64,000 bases of DNA, taken from Phymatolithon calcareum (lineage: Eukaryota; Rhodophyta; Florideophyceae; Hapalidiales). A program made the position numbers and the translations under genes. Shown here piece by piece: positions 44,332 to 54,136 of this stretch. The notes beneath the pieces are model-generated. The model saw nothing but the letters and a program-made list of their open reading frames with translations, was not told the origin of the DNA and searched no databases. How positions within the stretch are numbered: position 1 is the stretch's first letter; each line of letters starts with the position of its first letter. The stretch is from the NCBI GenBank assembly GCA_977006965.1, contig OZ345364.1, forward strand, positions 1,302,001-1,366,000, written 5' to 3'.

Positions 44332-44642
44332 TGCAAAACCTGGTCTGTGGGACCGTGGAGCATAGTGGACGGAATTTATCAAGACGCCAGACTATTGGTA
44401 GAGTTGACACCAAAACGGCGGAGGATATCGTGAACAATGAGGGGCTGTTTGATAACATCATAAAAACCTTAGAGAGCGTAGTGAATAGAGCCCCAAAAGG
44501 GCGCCCAGTGCTTCTGAGATCTGCGTTGCAGCTTGGTTGGCGTTTTCTGACGCAGGTTGGCGAAGACGAGTATTGTAAGCAGGACTTTGCAATGCTACGC
44601 TTTTCCAGTGTGGGCTCGGCCCAAGGTGCAGAGCGGGCTTAA
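44332..44642 (+). pseudogene. LINE RNase H C-terminal remnant, right part
   Basis: Reads CGTVEHSGRNLSRRQTIGRV, then DTKTAEDIV, paralleling the LINE C-terminus at 9691-10032 (SRRKFIGRVGTKTVEELC). It begins at the hAT target duplication and probably continues the 42640-43193 fragment, with one frame change. The last third is unassigned. Confidence 0.55.
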
Positions 44643-45703
44643 GCACTATCAACAGGCTTTTATGAATTGAGGCTAACAATCTTGAGGGTTGCAATCTTAA
44701 TCTTCTTCACTGGGTGCTGAATTAGGACCAATTTTACATGCGTTGCCGTGCTTGCGAGACCACCAATTTTCTCTTCAGTTACATCCTGAGCCGTACCAAT
44801 CACATTTATTGACTTGAAAATGGCTGTCTATAGTCTACAACATTCTTCTCGACGAAGCGCCTTCGTTTTCTTAGCATGCCTGGCTGCACCGAACCTTAGA
44901 CGGGAGTCTTTTTCTTGTGGCATGGCAGGTCTGATTCTTAAGAATAGACGGCACATTTTCGTTCCTAGCTCAGAACGATGTGATTATCAGGTAGTAGTTG
45001 CAGTACTCCTCGTACAGAAGAAAAGCTCGGCTTTTCGACTCTGGCGTGAGAGAGCTGTTTCGTCTTCGTTTTATAGATTTTTTTGAGCTTTTAAATCTCC
45101 CCTCAATTGAGGTGGTTAGTAAGCTAGACATTAGGAGGTGGAATATCTGACGAAAGACACTGGTCAAATCAAGTTGGAGCAAGGAAGAAAAGTGTGGTGC
45201 AATGGTCCGTGAGATAGTTTTCCTTTCATTCTTCCCCCCTTATGTAAGCAGTCCACTGTATGCTACTAAGGCTTATATTGCAGTGGGCGACTGTTCCGAG
45301 GAGGAAACGAGGAGGCACTGGGCTCTGCGATTCCGGCTCCATCGCTGACTGATCCCGAGTTCGGGTCATCGCGTTGCCATTGTCGTTACGCAACCCACTC
45401 CGATAAAGCTGTACGTTCTATTTGTTTTCGTCCTATCTTTCTCTCTCTATCACTCCTCTCTCAGCCGTCCGCGCGTGCGTTACTACAAGCCGCAACTAAA
45501 ACACGCGTTCGACGTCGCTCTGTCGTGCTACCGCGGAAAGGGGTCCCGAACACCACGATCTACAAGACCTCCACAGGGTTTGAATGAGAACTGGTCTTCC
45601 AACCTAGAAAGGTTCACCTTTCTATGTCTTCGTTCTTCCCGTATCCGGGAAGTACAATTCTGCGAAGACCCATAATACGTCTTCGTCTCGAACAAACGTT
45701 GAC
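44643..45703. other. Spacer and probable 5' LTR/leader of the gypsy element
   Basis: No gene. A palindrome CCCCTCAATTGAGGTGG lies near 45098. The LTR edge cannot be set because the partner LTR lies beyond the window end. Confidence 0.35.
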
Positions 45704-46708
45704 ATGTCTCCGTTGGCCTCCGACGCCAATATGCCGAGATCCAAACCTCAAGAACGTCCGGTAGGACCATTCAGGACGTCAAGAACGTCGAACAAGAATT
45801 CTCGCAAGGGATCGAATGCCACTTCCGACTCTCGAACTTCCGGCAGCGAACAGGTCGCTCCGGCTCATGTACATAATTTGAGCGGTCGAGTGTCCTCGAG
45901 GCAGAGCTCACGCAAATGTGCCGCCGATCTCAGTACTATCCCGGGAAAAGCGGAAACCGGCTATCGTCGCGTACTCCTTGAACAAGAATCCGGCCCCAGG
46001 CAGGAGAATGCCCTATCCAGGGACGCACAAGAGGCTGTTCTACACCTGATGGAGTCCCGACTAACGCCAGTTTGTCAGGCTCTTTCGGACTTGCAGGATT
46101 CAGTGATGTTAAGGACGTCTTCCCCTGACGCCAATCCAGAGGATATACGCATTCCACTTACAGACGTGAGCAGGGTCATGGAAGATATCCGGACGAGTCG
46201 AGTCGACGTTGAGAATCATGACGAGATGATAAAAATGTGGCAAAGCACGTGTCAGAAAATCCGCGACGCGGACGACCGTGGTACGTTACTGATCGTCGCT
46301 AATTCAAAAGCTGATTGGAAGACAGTCTTTCCGGCACCGGCGCGACGGCGAATCGAAATCATTCCCCGAATTTCGTCGGACGTCCGTCACTCGACGCCGA
46401 GAGGAGAAATGTCCTCCAAGAGAGATAACCGTCGCACACGCCGAATTGATAAGAACCCGGACTCCTCCAGCAGCTCATCGGAGAGAAACGACGACAGCAT
46501 GGACGAAAACCCGGAAGACGGTGGGGATGACGACGATGATGGAAGCTCAAGTCAGAGTAGCTCGGATTCTTCAACCGACCGTTCCTACCGGCTCCATGGG
46601 CATAGACGCAAAAGCTCGCACCGGTACGGATCCCGATCTCGGGAACGCTCGCGAAAGATTACTTCTTCGCGCAGTACGAAGAACTTCACACGGAGAAGGA
46701 AGGAGTAG
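45704..46708 (+). CDS. Gypsy gag, N-terminal part
   Basis: A 334-residue frame starting at ATG 45704. The N-terminus is Ser/Arg-rich and disordered. A helical stretch follows (SRDAQEAVLHLMESRLTPV, VSRVMEDIRTS), then a Ser/Asp-rich acidic block and an SR-rich basic tail (RSRERSRKITSSRS). This is not a recognised domain by itself, but position and composition fit the gag of the Ty3/gypsy element whose capsid-like, zinc-knuckle and protease parts follow on the same strand. It ends at 46708; the next frame starts after a gap. Confidence 0.6.
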   Translation: MSPLASDANMPRSKPQERPVGPFRTSRTSNKNSRKGSNATSDSRTSGSEQVAPAHVHNLSGRVSSRQSSRKCAADLSTIPGKAETGYRRVLLEQESGPRQENALSRDAQEAVLHLMESRLTPVCQALSDLQDSVMLRTSSPDANPEDIRIPLTDVSRVMEDIRTSRVDVENHDEMIKMWQSTCQKIRDADDRGTLLIVANSKADWKTVFPAPARRRIEIIPRISSDVRHSTPRGEMSSKRDNRRTRRIDKNPDSSSSSSERNDDSMDENPEDGGDDDDDGSSSQSSSDSSTDRSYRLHGHRRKSSHRYGSRSRERSRKITSSRSTKNFTRRRKE

Positions 46709-46885
46709 GAGAGCAAACGTTCAGGACACATAGGTCTACGCAGCCTTCACGCCATGATCTCAGGCTACAAAAAGGCTCTATCATATAGAAAGTACCGACA
46801 AAGGACCAGATAAGACGACTGGAGCTGACGTCACTATTGAAGGCCCCGTTCGACGGGAAAGACTAATCCTCAATCTGGACTTCCT

Positions 46886-47841
46886 ATGTTAGTTCGTGAA
46901 GCTGATACACTTTGGATGAGCGTGGCGCAAGCTTACTTAGCGCTCCCGCATTACCTTCGCGGGTTCGCTCTGAGCCAATTTGAATCCACTCGCGATTCAT
47001 CCTCGATATCGAGTGGCGGTGTTACATGTTGGCCGGAAACAGTTCAGTACCTGCTCCGATCGTTTGCTACCTCATCATCCATACAAACGGCACTGCGAGA
47101 TTTGCGTGACGTACAGCAGCAGGATGGGGAGGACGAGCGCGATTACAGTACACGGCTGGATGTCGCCTGCCGTAGGACTGGTAATGTTTTCTCGATGGAC
47201 AAAAAATGGACGATTTGAGAGTCCGGGCTCGCACAGTAAATACAGCAACTTCTGTCGCGACATCGGGAGGCTCATCCAGAGATCAGCTTTCTCGAACTGG
47301 TCCAGTTCGCACGCACGGAAGGCGCCGCTAATAGGCTCTGATTCGGAAGAGAACAACATCACAGCGGTCCACTACGTTGCGACACCGTGCCCCTGCACTC
47401 TTGCTGGAGAGCACATCTGCATCTAATGACGCACCTTTCGCGGGGTACAGCGGTCAGCAGGGTATTGGTGAGCTTCTCTTTCTCGGCGACGCAGAATCAT
47501 CTGGCATTTTGTCCTTGATCACGAGCTCCGACTTGCCGTCGACTATTGCGGATGCCTCCGAGTTGGACCCAGTTCAGGCTGAATTTCTACTTCTGGCAAA
47601 AAATCGAAAGTTCGCCGCAATCGCACGAAACCGCCACGTTCACGTGGCACACATTCCCAGTGCGAGGGGAAATTCTAACAGATCGGGGTGGGTCGATAGA
47701 CCGGTACCTCGAGCTGTGCGTCTAGAATACCTCATCTGTTTTCGTTGCTATTCGGTGGGGCACATTTCGCCCGAATGCGGGGAGTCAGACTTCTGCGTGG
47801 TCGCAAATAATTTCGAAGAGTTGGCTGAAGAAATTGTATAG
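46886..47841 (+). pseudogene. Gypsy gag, capsid-like part and CCHC knuckle, broken
   Basis: Frame 46886-47218 has a retrotransposon-gag-like pattern (AQAYLALPHYLRGFALSQFE, then YSTRLDVACRR). A frameshift and stops follow. Frame 47377-47841 ends with a CCHC zinc knuckle CFRCYSVGHISPEC, which would bind genomic RNA. Broken by at least one frameshift and stops near 47320. Confidence 0.65.
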
Positions 47842-48119
47842 GCGCGTGTCGACGGAGAGCTATCATCGGGCGAAAGCCCACTGCGAAACCGATGACACCC
47901 AGACAATTGTGCCGACCCCTGTTTCGAAAAAATAAGTTTGGGGCCCCCTAACCGGGGAAGACCTAGCGAGAATTTTCCCCCGTGCTCAAAAAGACTGTGG
48001 TTCTCAGAAGCCCGATCAAAGTACTTTCGCGCAACGCCAGATCATGCCGTGCGTTGTGTCGGCCCTGGGTGCGACACAGAGCTCCACAAGCACCGGAGGC
48101 ACATTTTTTGATGGCGACG

Positions 48120-48563
48120 AAGAGGAATTACAAGGTCTATGATTTTGTCGGGGACGACAAAAATAGCCCCATCCGGAAGCTTGTTGTTCTGGACATCGGC
48201 AATGGACCCAATTTTTCCGCAAGAGCGAATTGTCGCCGGAGCTTCAACAGAAATGTATCTTGGGAAATCCCCTTACCGATATCCGGGATGCAAACGGAAG
48301 ACCACTACGCATGAGAGGGACAATAATATTACCTGTGCAGTTGGGGCAGTATTCTGTTCGAACAGAGTTTCTTGTTTGCTAGCGCCTAGCTGCATCTGCG
48401 ATACTAGGAGCAGATTTTTGCTATCCCTTCGTGGAGGTAATCTTTACTCAACTGAGGCAGATCGAGATGGCCGATGGTACGCGAGTCCCTATCACTCGGC
48501 GAGCACTGAAGCGACCACCCAGTGCCCCTCCACTTTAGATTTTGCAAGAGTACGACCGTACAC
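48120..48563 (+). pseudogene. Gypsy protease region, broken by the 13-kb transposon
   Basis: Reads KLVVLDIGNGPNF (an aspartic protease DxG site with Ile in place of Thr/Ser) and, in a shifted frame, RTEFLV and AILGADFCYPFVEV (the ILGxDF motif), then LRQIEMADGTRVPIT. The frame ending FARVRPYTW is interrupted at 48567 by the transposon and resumes SRITKATCSQ at 61951. Confidence 0.6.
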
Positions 48564-48567
48564 TTGG
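48564..48567. repeat. Target-site duplication TTGG, left (13-kb transposon)
   Basis: TTGG before the element, repeated at 61947-61950. Removing the element plus one copy restores the gypsy frame (YTW joined to SRIT). Confidence 0.75.
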
Positions 48568-48856
48568 AACACCATGACCGCTAAATTACGTAAATTATTT
48601 TCGGAAACGTTAGAAATGTTTTCTCCGAAAAATTAAAAAGAAATAATGTCGGCTTTTTGAATAGTAGACGAAGACCATAATAATGAAACCTAAACGGCAA
48701 TAGGATGTCACACAGAGGAGCAGTGCGCAAAAGCATTTTGTTCTCGAAATGTATAAGCAAAATAGTAATTGAATATCGCATCATAACACCAATACGGGCC
48801 AAAAACTCATTTTGGGTACCATTCCAAATTATTCGGGTCGTTTTTGCGGTTGATAT
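48568..48856. repeat. Left terminal inverted repeat (about 290 bp)
   Basis: The reverse complement of 61658-61946 aligns here. Shared blocks include AAATTACGTAAATTATTTT, AATTAAAAAGAAATA, CAAAATAGTA(A/T)TTGAAT and CCAAAAACT. Identity is high in the outer 97 bp and lower inward. Confidence 0.8.
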
Positions 48857-50058
48857 TTTTTCATCCATGAACTTAAAAGTTCTGTGCAGCCAATGAAAGT
48901 GCGAGTGATGTCATAGTAAGCTCTACTAGCGGGATTGTTTCTGGAACCACGGGGACGAGCATCATCACGTCAAGTTCGACAACGATCGCATGCCGGAACC
49001 TTTGCTCTTGCATCTTCACTCTATCCAGCCCTCCGTCTTCGCCGCCGTTGTTTTAATTTCGCCTACCTCTCGGCGTCCCCGGTATACTCAGTTGCACCTG
49101 TACAATCGGCGCGGGGCTTCACGTGTGAGGCTTCTGTTGTGCGTGGACAGTCGTTCTCTCAAGGTCGACCGATCCGGCGCTATCCTCGCGCGAGCCGAGC
49201 GACATTTGTGATGCTCCCCTGCAGCGGATTTTCCGGTGGCGTTATACGCTGTCGGAGCCTTTATCGCGAAAAACATGACATCGTCATTATTCAGCTTCCT
49301 TAGTGAGGGTGTCCCCGTCTCCTCGTGCTCACCCAACGAGCTACCCTGATGAGCAGGGAACAGGCATTGAGGAAAACGAACCAAGTCCCCGCCAGCCGCT
49401 ATTATAGCTCATTTGCGCACTAATCGTGGTCCCAGGGCGAGCGGCATTTCTCGTCATGTTCTCATCGTTCATTTGGCCACAAACACCTCCGTGAGCTTAT
49501 ACGCGGTATTTCGCACTCCTTCCGCATTTTCGCCTAACAGAGGCTACGCAGTGGGGATTACGCACGTTGCAACATTTTTCTTACTGTTCATGTCGCATGT
49601 GATTACGATTTCGTTTACTTGAGCGGCGGAAGTGGGCAGGAATGGGTCCCTAAGTGCACGAAGGAAACAGGAAAATGCATTTTGCGTCTATCGCTAGCCG
49701 TGGGTGTCGTGGTCAGTTTCTCTGACGCCATTGCGATAATTGTGCGAATGTACATGTCCACGCCCGAGTCAACGCGCAGACCTGAATTAGATTATATGCT
49801 GAGCTTCTCACTATGAGAGAAGGGAAATATTTAAATCTTACGTTTCTTCTTCGTTTGTAATTGATTTGAGACGTTTTGTGTTTATGCTTGTATGCGGACA
49901 CTTTAGCACGGGAAGTCGTTTTGGAAAAGGGGCGTAATGTGAACCGTTGTTTCTCGCCTTTCGTTGAGCGATGAAAAGAATTTATCCTACGCACGCTGTG
50001 CAGAAGAGAGATGTAGTACTGTCGTAGACAGTGATATTAAGCACGCGCTGACAACAAA
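48857..50058. other. Transposon interior, no recognisable gene
   Basis: Short plus frames (48935-49303, 49619-49816) without domains. Confidence 0.35.
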
Positions 50059-52959
50059 TCAAATGGACTGGCAGATTGCAAGCAGCACATCTGTGCCCAG
50101 TGGCCGAATTAGGCTCTCCTTCCTTCTCACGCAGACACCCGACAACCCGGCACTTGAAATCATTAGTTGTAATATCCCCGAGCTCGGGCTTATGCCCTGA
50201 GAGAGCGAGTGAGAGTAAAGATTCGTACTGTGCGAGTTTTCAATGAGATCTGACGGTTTCAATCCGCGTTTCAACGATAGGCGGCGCTTTTTCTCCGGAG
50301 AGGGCTTGCAGTCCAAATCGGTGCTCTCTGTCGCAACCAAATCCGTCTCGGAGTCCGAGCATGTACCGGTACATGATGATTTATCAGGTAGTCTTGAGAT
50401 AAATGTCTTAAAAATCATTTGACCTGTGTCTTGACAGTCTAACTGAGCGCCCGTATGCATCGGAAGCATATCACGCAAGCTGGTGATGTGAGCCAGTCTA
50501 TCAATGGCGATAGGGAACATATCAGCGTCTGCATCGATTAAGGTACATTTTCGACCCGCCATCACTGCAGCCGCTCCAAGTGACAGAGTGCCTGCGAAAG
50601 GATCGACAACAGATCCCCCAGGAGGAGAAAACGTCTGGAGCAAGTCGCTGAGGATGAGTGGAGACCGTTCGTTAAGGATGTAGGGCCGCTTCGTTCCCGG
50701 TCGCATAAGGCGCGGCGATGGAAACGGGCAATTGTCCATGATTGCAAATTTTCGCAAATGAGAGCAAGACGTATTGATATATGGTGAACTTAGATTCACC
50801 GTGAAGTCTGTTGGACTCTTTCCCGGTGCAGTACATGCAATGCCGAAGAAAGCCGCTCCTTGAGGGAAGTCTGTAGAACGTGTTTTCTGTATGTTTGATG
50901 AATCGGGGATAAAAACGAAGGGATGGTTCATTATGCGAAAATTTTGATCACGGAGCACAGGAATCCAATCACAATACCTTGTCCATGAGATAAATATGAA
51001 CAAGGAGCCTCCGGGTTTAAGAGCTCGATGGGCAAAGAGAACGAACTCCGTAATGTGGGCACCGTCAATGTCATCTGGAGGCTCAGTTAGAACCATATCG
51101 AAACTGTGGCTCTCATCGGCCGTCATGACTTCAGATTCGTACACACTCCATTCCAAATTGACTGCCGTGACGCCGATTGACAGCAAATCGGAGATCCTTG
51201 ACTGCAGAAGATCATCCCGTCTACGTGCTCCGGAATCGATGTCGGGGCAGAACGGTTGCGCTGATATCGAGTTGGCCGTGATATTGTCCGAACCGCTCGG
51301 AGACACCTGTGTCTGTTCGGCATTCGCAGACGTAGATAGTGCTGCCTGCTCACTAGAGGAAGTGGAACATGCCGAGTCTAGATGGAGCCCGGTATTCTGT
51401 CGTGGACTGTTACGCGGTGAGGATGGGGTTGGGTTTCGATCTCCAGTTTGCCATTTAAGCAGCTTCTGCGGTCCCACTTGAGGACAGCAACGTACAAACG
51501 CTTGCATAAGTGGGGCAAAGATGGTAGATGAGTTATCTCTGTTCAGCTTCAATTTGGAATCCAGGATAGTTTTGTGCAGCATGTTGTCGCGCAGTGTTAT
51601 CATGGACGATGGCCAAGGCATGCCGTCGAGTAGCCGGGTGAACTTAGCAATCTCAATAGTTGCGTACACTGCACCGAGGTAATAATCATCTAGTAGTCCT
51701 GGTTTGGCTGGTTTGAACTGATTAACGGCCGCGTTATTTCGCAGACGGTACAGTGCAGCCACCTGGTTTTGTTCAGCTTCGGGACCTTTCGCTCTCATCC
51801 AGGCTGTTGACTTGAGAAGCGTATTGGTCGTGACCAGGTTACGGTACAGTCTGCAATCGATTCTGTCAGCTGGAACGTCTTCACGTCTTGCAGCTTCCTC
51901 TGGATCTTCTTCATTTAGTATAATTCCAAGGTGGTGAACAACGGTCGGGGACACGCTGATTGCAATTCTTGCAAGGTTGTAGAGTGAGTTACCGCCAGCT
52001 TCAGTCCGTCCACCAGTGTAAAATTTAGATAGCTGAGAGGCCGAAGGCATACGACCATTTCGCTTCTTGAGCTCCTGGATGTCCTCTTGTAAGGAACTGA
52101 TAGTATCGTACAATGTGCTCTGTACGTAGAAGGTTTTGCCCTGCTTTTCGTTGCAATTTCTGGCGAATGCTCGGAGCTCGGTAATTGTTCCATTTGTAAG
52201 GAGTTGAACAGTCCAGCGGAACCCTGCGAATTGTGCTGGGTACTGAAGGCTCAGTCGGCGAAGAGCTTCGTTGCGGTGGGCGCCATCGATGATGCCAAAC
52301 CATTTTGGAAACTTAGATTTCTCAGATTCAGCCTCTTGAAGTGTCAATCCCTTCTCGTTCATGAAATAGTGCGTAGGGTTATCTTAAAGTTCATCGCAGA
52401 GCTCAATAACGGTTGGAATATTGCCAGAGCTGCAAAACCCGAGAAACGTGGAGCCAGGAACCTCAACACCGCGGAAAATATTCATCAGCCTCCTCACGCC
52501 TGAATCGGAAAGTCTTCGAACCTTACAAAATGGTATGCATTGGTTTGGATCAACAATAATATTTTTGTTTCCCACCACGAGCTTCTGGAAGACATCGACA
52601 TGGGCTGTAGCCATTTTGCAAGAGGGGACTGAACTGGGAAGCTCAGTAGTACTTGGTGTTTGCCCGTGTCCCAAATTAGAACGCGATTGAGCAGCCGGGA
52701 GACTTCGCTCGGACCTGGCCACAGTCGGAGTCCTTTGTTCGTTTGTATTCTCAGCGCTTAAGTAAGGCGTGGAATGTGGATCGCTGCATAAAATGTCGTG
52801 TCGAAAGTTAGGAGCTCTAGTAAGGCCATGAAAATGCGTATTAGTGTTTCGGTTTCCATTGCCTTGGCGCGAAATCGAACCGTAAGGCTCGGTAACTGGC
52901 GGGAAGCCGTATATTGGGAAAACTCCAACCCTCGAGTTATTAATACCATTCGAAGGCAT
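50059..52959 (-). CDS. ParB-like domain fused to a DNA methyltransferase, one in-frame stop
   Basis: One frame of about 966 codons starting at ATG 52959, interrupted only by TAA at 52384-52386. The N-terminal ParB/sulfiredoxin-like fold spans the stop: VDPNQCIPFCKVRRLSDSGV, a VEVPGS segment, then FGIIDGAHRNEALRR (the DGxHR motif). A helical middle (coiled QEDIQELKKRNG, HTH-like SASQLSKFY) and a Ser-rich linker follow. The C-terminus is an amino-methyltransferase in beta-type order: motif IV-like DMVLTEPPDD (nt about 51070-51090), then motif I VDPFAGTLSLGAA (nt about 50580-50610) and CTLIDADADMF. Motif IV lacks the aromatic residue of DPPY, so activity is uncertain. ParB-methyltransferase fusions are known from phages and mobile elements. 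Divergent from the 54137 gene. Confidence 0.75.
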
Positions 52960-54136
52960 GAAATCTGGGATCGCGGCACGGAGAGAGGAGGCGTGACGGT
53001 AGAGCAGATGAAAGGGTTGATTTGGTGAGGTAGAGGCTGAGAAGACCGTGTGCGAGGCGAGGAAGTATGACGAATTAGCTCCAAAGTGGAGGACGCTGTG
53101 ATGTTACGAAATGGGATTTTCGAGCATCGATTGGCTATTTTGAATAAATGGAAATCTTTTCAAAATAACTTAAATGTATCCTACAGCCAACGCCACTAGG
53201 GGAGCACGGCAACATTTTGGCCCGATAGATATTTAGTTGATTTGGGCCAAAATGGTGCCGTGCTCCCCTGGTGGCGTCTTCGCACGGCTGGCTCTCCTAA
53301 GGGCAAATGAACACTCCTTATCAACGTGTTCGTTATTGAACGGAATCGCATTCCTATTACGCACAGCGTGGAAACTCCGGGTCGTCTTCGACTACGAGCG
53401 GTGCGTAGCGCGTACTACGCCGCTGAGTGGCCTGCTTGAGCCGAGGAATAGCATGTACGTACTATATTACTGAGTGAATACTCTGCCGGATTAACGGAAA
53501 GGCACACATTTTGATTAAATCGAAGAGGCAGTACAGATCATGCGTCCACGGAGCGAGATATCACGTACACCGGAAAGATATACGTTTGCTTACGCTTTCA
53601 AAATTGAACACTGAATGAGGAGCAACCGAGCATGAATTACTGTACACAGTGATGTATATGCATTAGAAGCAAAATGAGATTTGGACCTATGTGAGTGGAG
53701 CACACCGCATTGAAAGATCCTGTTTCGTTGTCCACTGTTACAGCAATTCAGGCCTGATTCTCCGGTTGGAGAAGACTGCACGAAAGAAATAGATTATATG
53801 AAACGGGTCTGTCTGCCCCTATTGTATGATTAAACACTTCATGGAAAGCTGGAAATGAACAGTGGGATTAGTACTCTACACGATCGGCGCAAACCTGATC
53901 GTTAGGTTCTGGACCACATCCCGGACAGCTAACGTATACCTAGAGATGATAAATAAAGTGCAGTACTGCGATTTCATGAACTGTCAGCAGCCCCCTGTCC
54001 ATACAGAATGAGGAATACAAGGAAGCACTCCCGCTGCACTAAGTATCAGTTAGATTCAGGAATCTACACATCTTGGGGTACCAGCTGAACGGAGAACAGT
54101 ACATCGCGTCGTCTACCACACAAACCATTTCACGAA
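52960..54136. promoter_or_regulatory. Divergent intergenic region of the transposon
   Basis: Separates the start of the ParB-methyltransferase gene (-) from the DUF7869-like gene (+), so both promoters should lie here. Besides the strong hairpin at 53191-53276 no motif is evident. Confidence 0.45.
53191..53276. repeat. Hairpin with 33-bp arms in the divergent region
   Basis: Arms 53191-53223 and 53244-53276 match at 31 of 33 positions (AGGGGAGCACGG core) around a 20-base AT-rich loop. It stands alone, outside the repeat array, 0.23 kb from one start codon and 0.86 kb from the other. Confidence 0.85.

Noticed and set aside
44643-45703. Attempt to place the 5' LTR and primer-binding site of the gypsy element
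   Set aside because: The second LTR is outside the window and no convincing tRNA-complementary site was found.
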